DNA of 64,000 nucleotides from PALSA-693 sp963781155. GTDB lineage: Bacteria; Actinomycetota; Acidimicrobiia; Acidimicrobiales; Palsa-688. Below the pieces are notes generated by a model. The model saw nothing but the letters and a program-made list of their open reading frames with translations, did no database searches and was not told the DNA's origin. Location: contig CAWAEC010000007.1 in assembly GCA_963781155.1 (NCBI GenBank), positions 434,001 through 498,000 of the forward strand, read 5' to 3'. Both the position numbers and the translations under genes were made by a program. This document shows, piece by piece, positions 63,578 to 64,000 of this stretch (its first letter is position 1; the number at the start of each line of letters is the position of its first letter).

Positions 63578-64000
63578 CCGACCAGGTACGTCTCGTAGAT
63601 GACGCCGGCAGGCTGGCGTCCCCCCACGCTGATGAAGACTCCTTTGTTCAACCAGTCCAATTCGTGGTCAGCGGTCTCGATCTGGGTCGCGGTCCGGAAG
63701 GTGTACTGGCTGGCATCTACCTGGTCGCCACGGGCCAGGCGGGCCAGCACATCGGGGCTGCCGTGGCGCACCCCCCGTGACCGAACGTACAAGACCGCCC
63801 CCCGGTCCGTCTCCAGTGCGTAGCGCAGGTCGGCCAATGCCGTGCCGTCCGGCAGGACGAGCTGCCAATCGGCGCTCACGCCGGGGAGCAGCCGTCCGGT
63901 GAGCTCCGGGCCGGTGAACTTTCCGCCCGTTTGCGGGACGATGCGGCGATGGCCCTGGAAGGTGTCCCCCACGTCGACGGGCTCGCCGAGCGTCGCCTCC
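63574..64000 (-). CDS. DUF3237 protein (5' end beyond the window)
   Basis: The C-terminal ~141 residues of a DUF3237 beta-barrel protein: TLGEPVDVGDTFQGHRRIVP, TGGKFTGPELTGRLLPGVSA, GAVLYVRSRGVRHGSPDVLA and WLNKGVFISVGGRQPAGVIY. These are typical for the family; no reaction is assigned to it. The frame is open to the window edge, so the start is missing. Coupled by ATGA overlap to the SDR gene downstream, so both likely act on the same small molecule. Confidence 0.85.
   Translation of the reverse strand, partial: EATLGEPVDVGDTFQGHRRIVPQTGGKFTGPELTGRLLPGVSADWQLVLPDGTALADLRYALETDRGAVLYVRSRGVRHGSPDVLARLARGDQVDASQYTFRTATQIETADHELDWLNKGVFISVGGRQPAGVIYETYLVG

Overview
The window is a GC-rich chromosomal segment, almost fully coding, of an actinobacterium. 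The evidence is gene content: a divergent malate synthase and RamB-type regulator, HspR as last gene of a dnaK operon with a HAIR-type operator, a BldC-like protein beside purM, mycothiol-type DinB/maleylpyruvate isomerase proteins, an F420-type luciferase-like oxidoreductase, and many probable leaderless promoters (TAnnnT 6-8 nt before the start codon). It is probably an uncultivated lineage; I cannot fix its class. No tRNA, rRNA, CRISPR array, insertion sequence or phage gene was found.

Layout. 1-6.4 kb: glyoxylate-cycle malate synthase (cut by the window edge), its likely regulator, an EtfD-like iron-sulfur membrane reductase and small membrane or cNMP-binding proteins. 6.5-11.2 kb: nitrogen module amt-glnB-glnD behind a GlnR-like site. 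11.2-19.3 kb: phosphoglycerate mutase and the heat-shock run dnaK-grpE-dnaJ-hspR-clpB. 19.4-32 kb: purine biosynthesis (purA, purD, purE, purC, purS, purQ, purL, purF, purM) plus a BldC-like protein and argJ. 32-40.5 kb: lipoprotein, SerA-type dehydrogenase behind a five-unit 18-bp tandem array, a cbs-metB transsulfuration pair, an MsrP-like molybdoenzyme with a flavin reductase, DUF427 and HIT proteins. 40.5-53.4 kb: accessory genes, including the selenoprotein-like loci below. 53.4-64 kb: DinB, GH15 glycosidase, HdeD proteins, a large MprF-like membrane protein, BON, HtrA, PPC-domain, SDR and DUF3237 genes.

The most striking observation is a tightly coupled three-gene cassette at 42.09-43.35 kb: a small Cys/His finger protein, a heme-oxygenase-fold (PqqC/TenA-like) protein, and a 100-codon TRASH-like metal-binding protein. 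In the third gene three in-frame TGA codons (29, 30 and 33) fall exactly where the motif expects cysteines. A second gene 4 kb away, a thioredoxin-fold protein on the other strand at 47.48-48.07 kb, has an in-frame TGA at the first cysteine of its CxxC motif, giving UGGC, followed by a hairpin that fits the bacterial SECIS pattern. TGA is the normal stop of most other genes here, so local recoding as selenocysteine (or cysteine) is the best reading. The Sec machinery itself is not in this window.

Five genes (etfD-like, purQ, DUF427, GH15, PPC-domain) are each broken by one small indel, several at short homopolymers. Because purQ should be essential, base-level indel errors in the assembly are likely. 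They do not explain the TGA codons, which would need substitutions.
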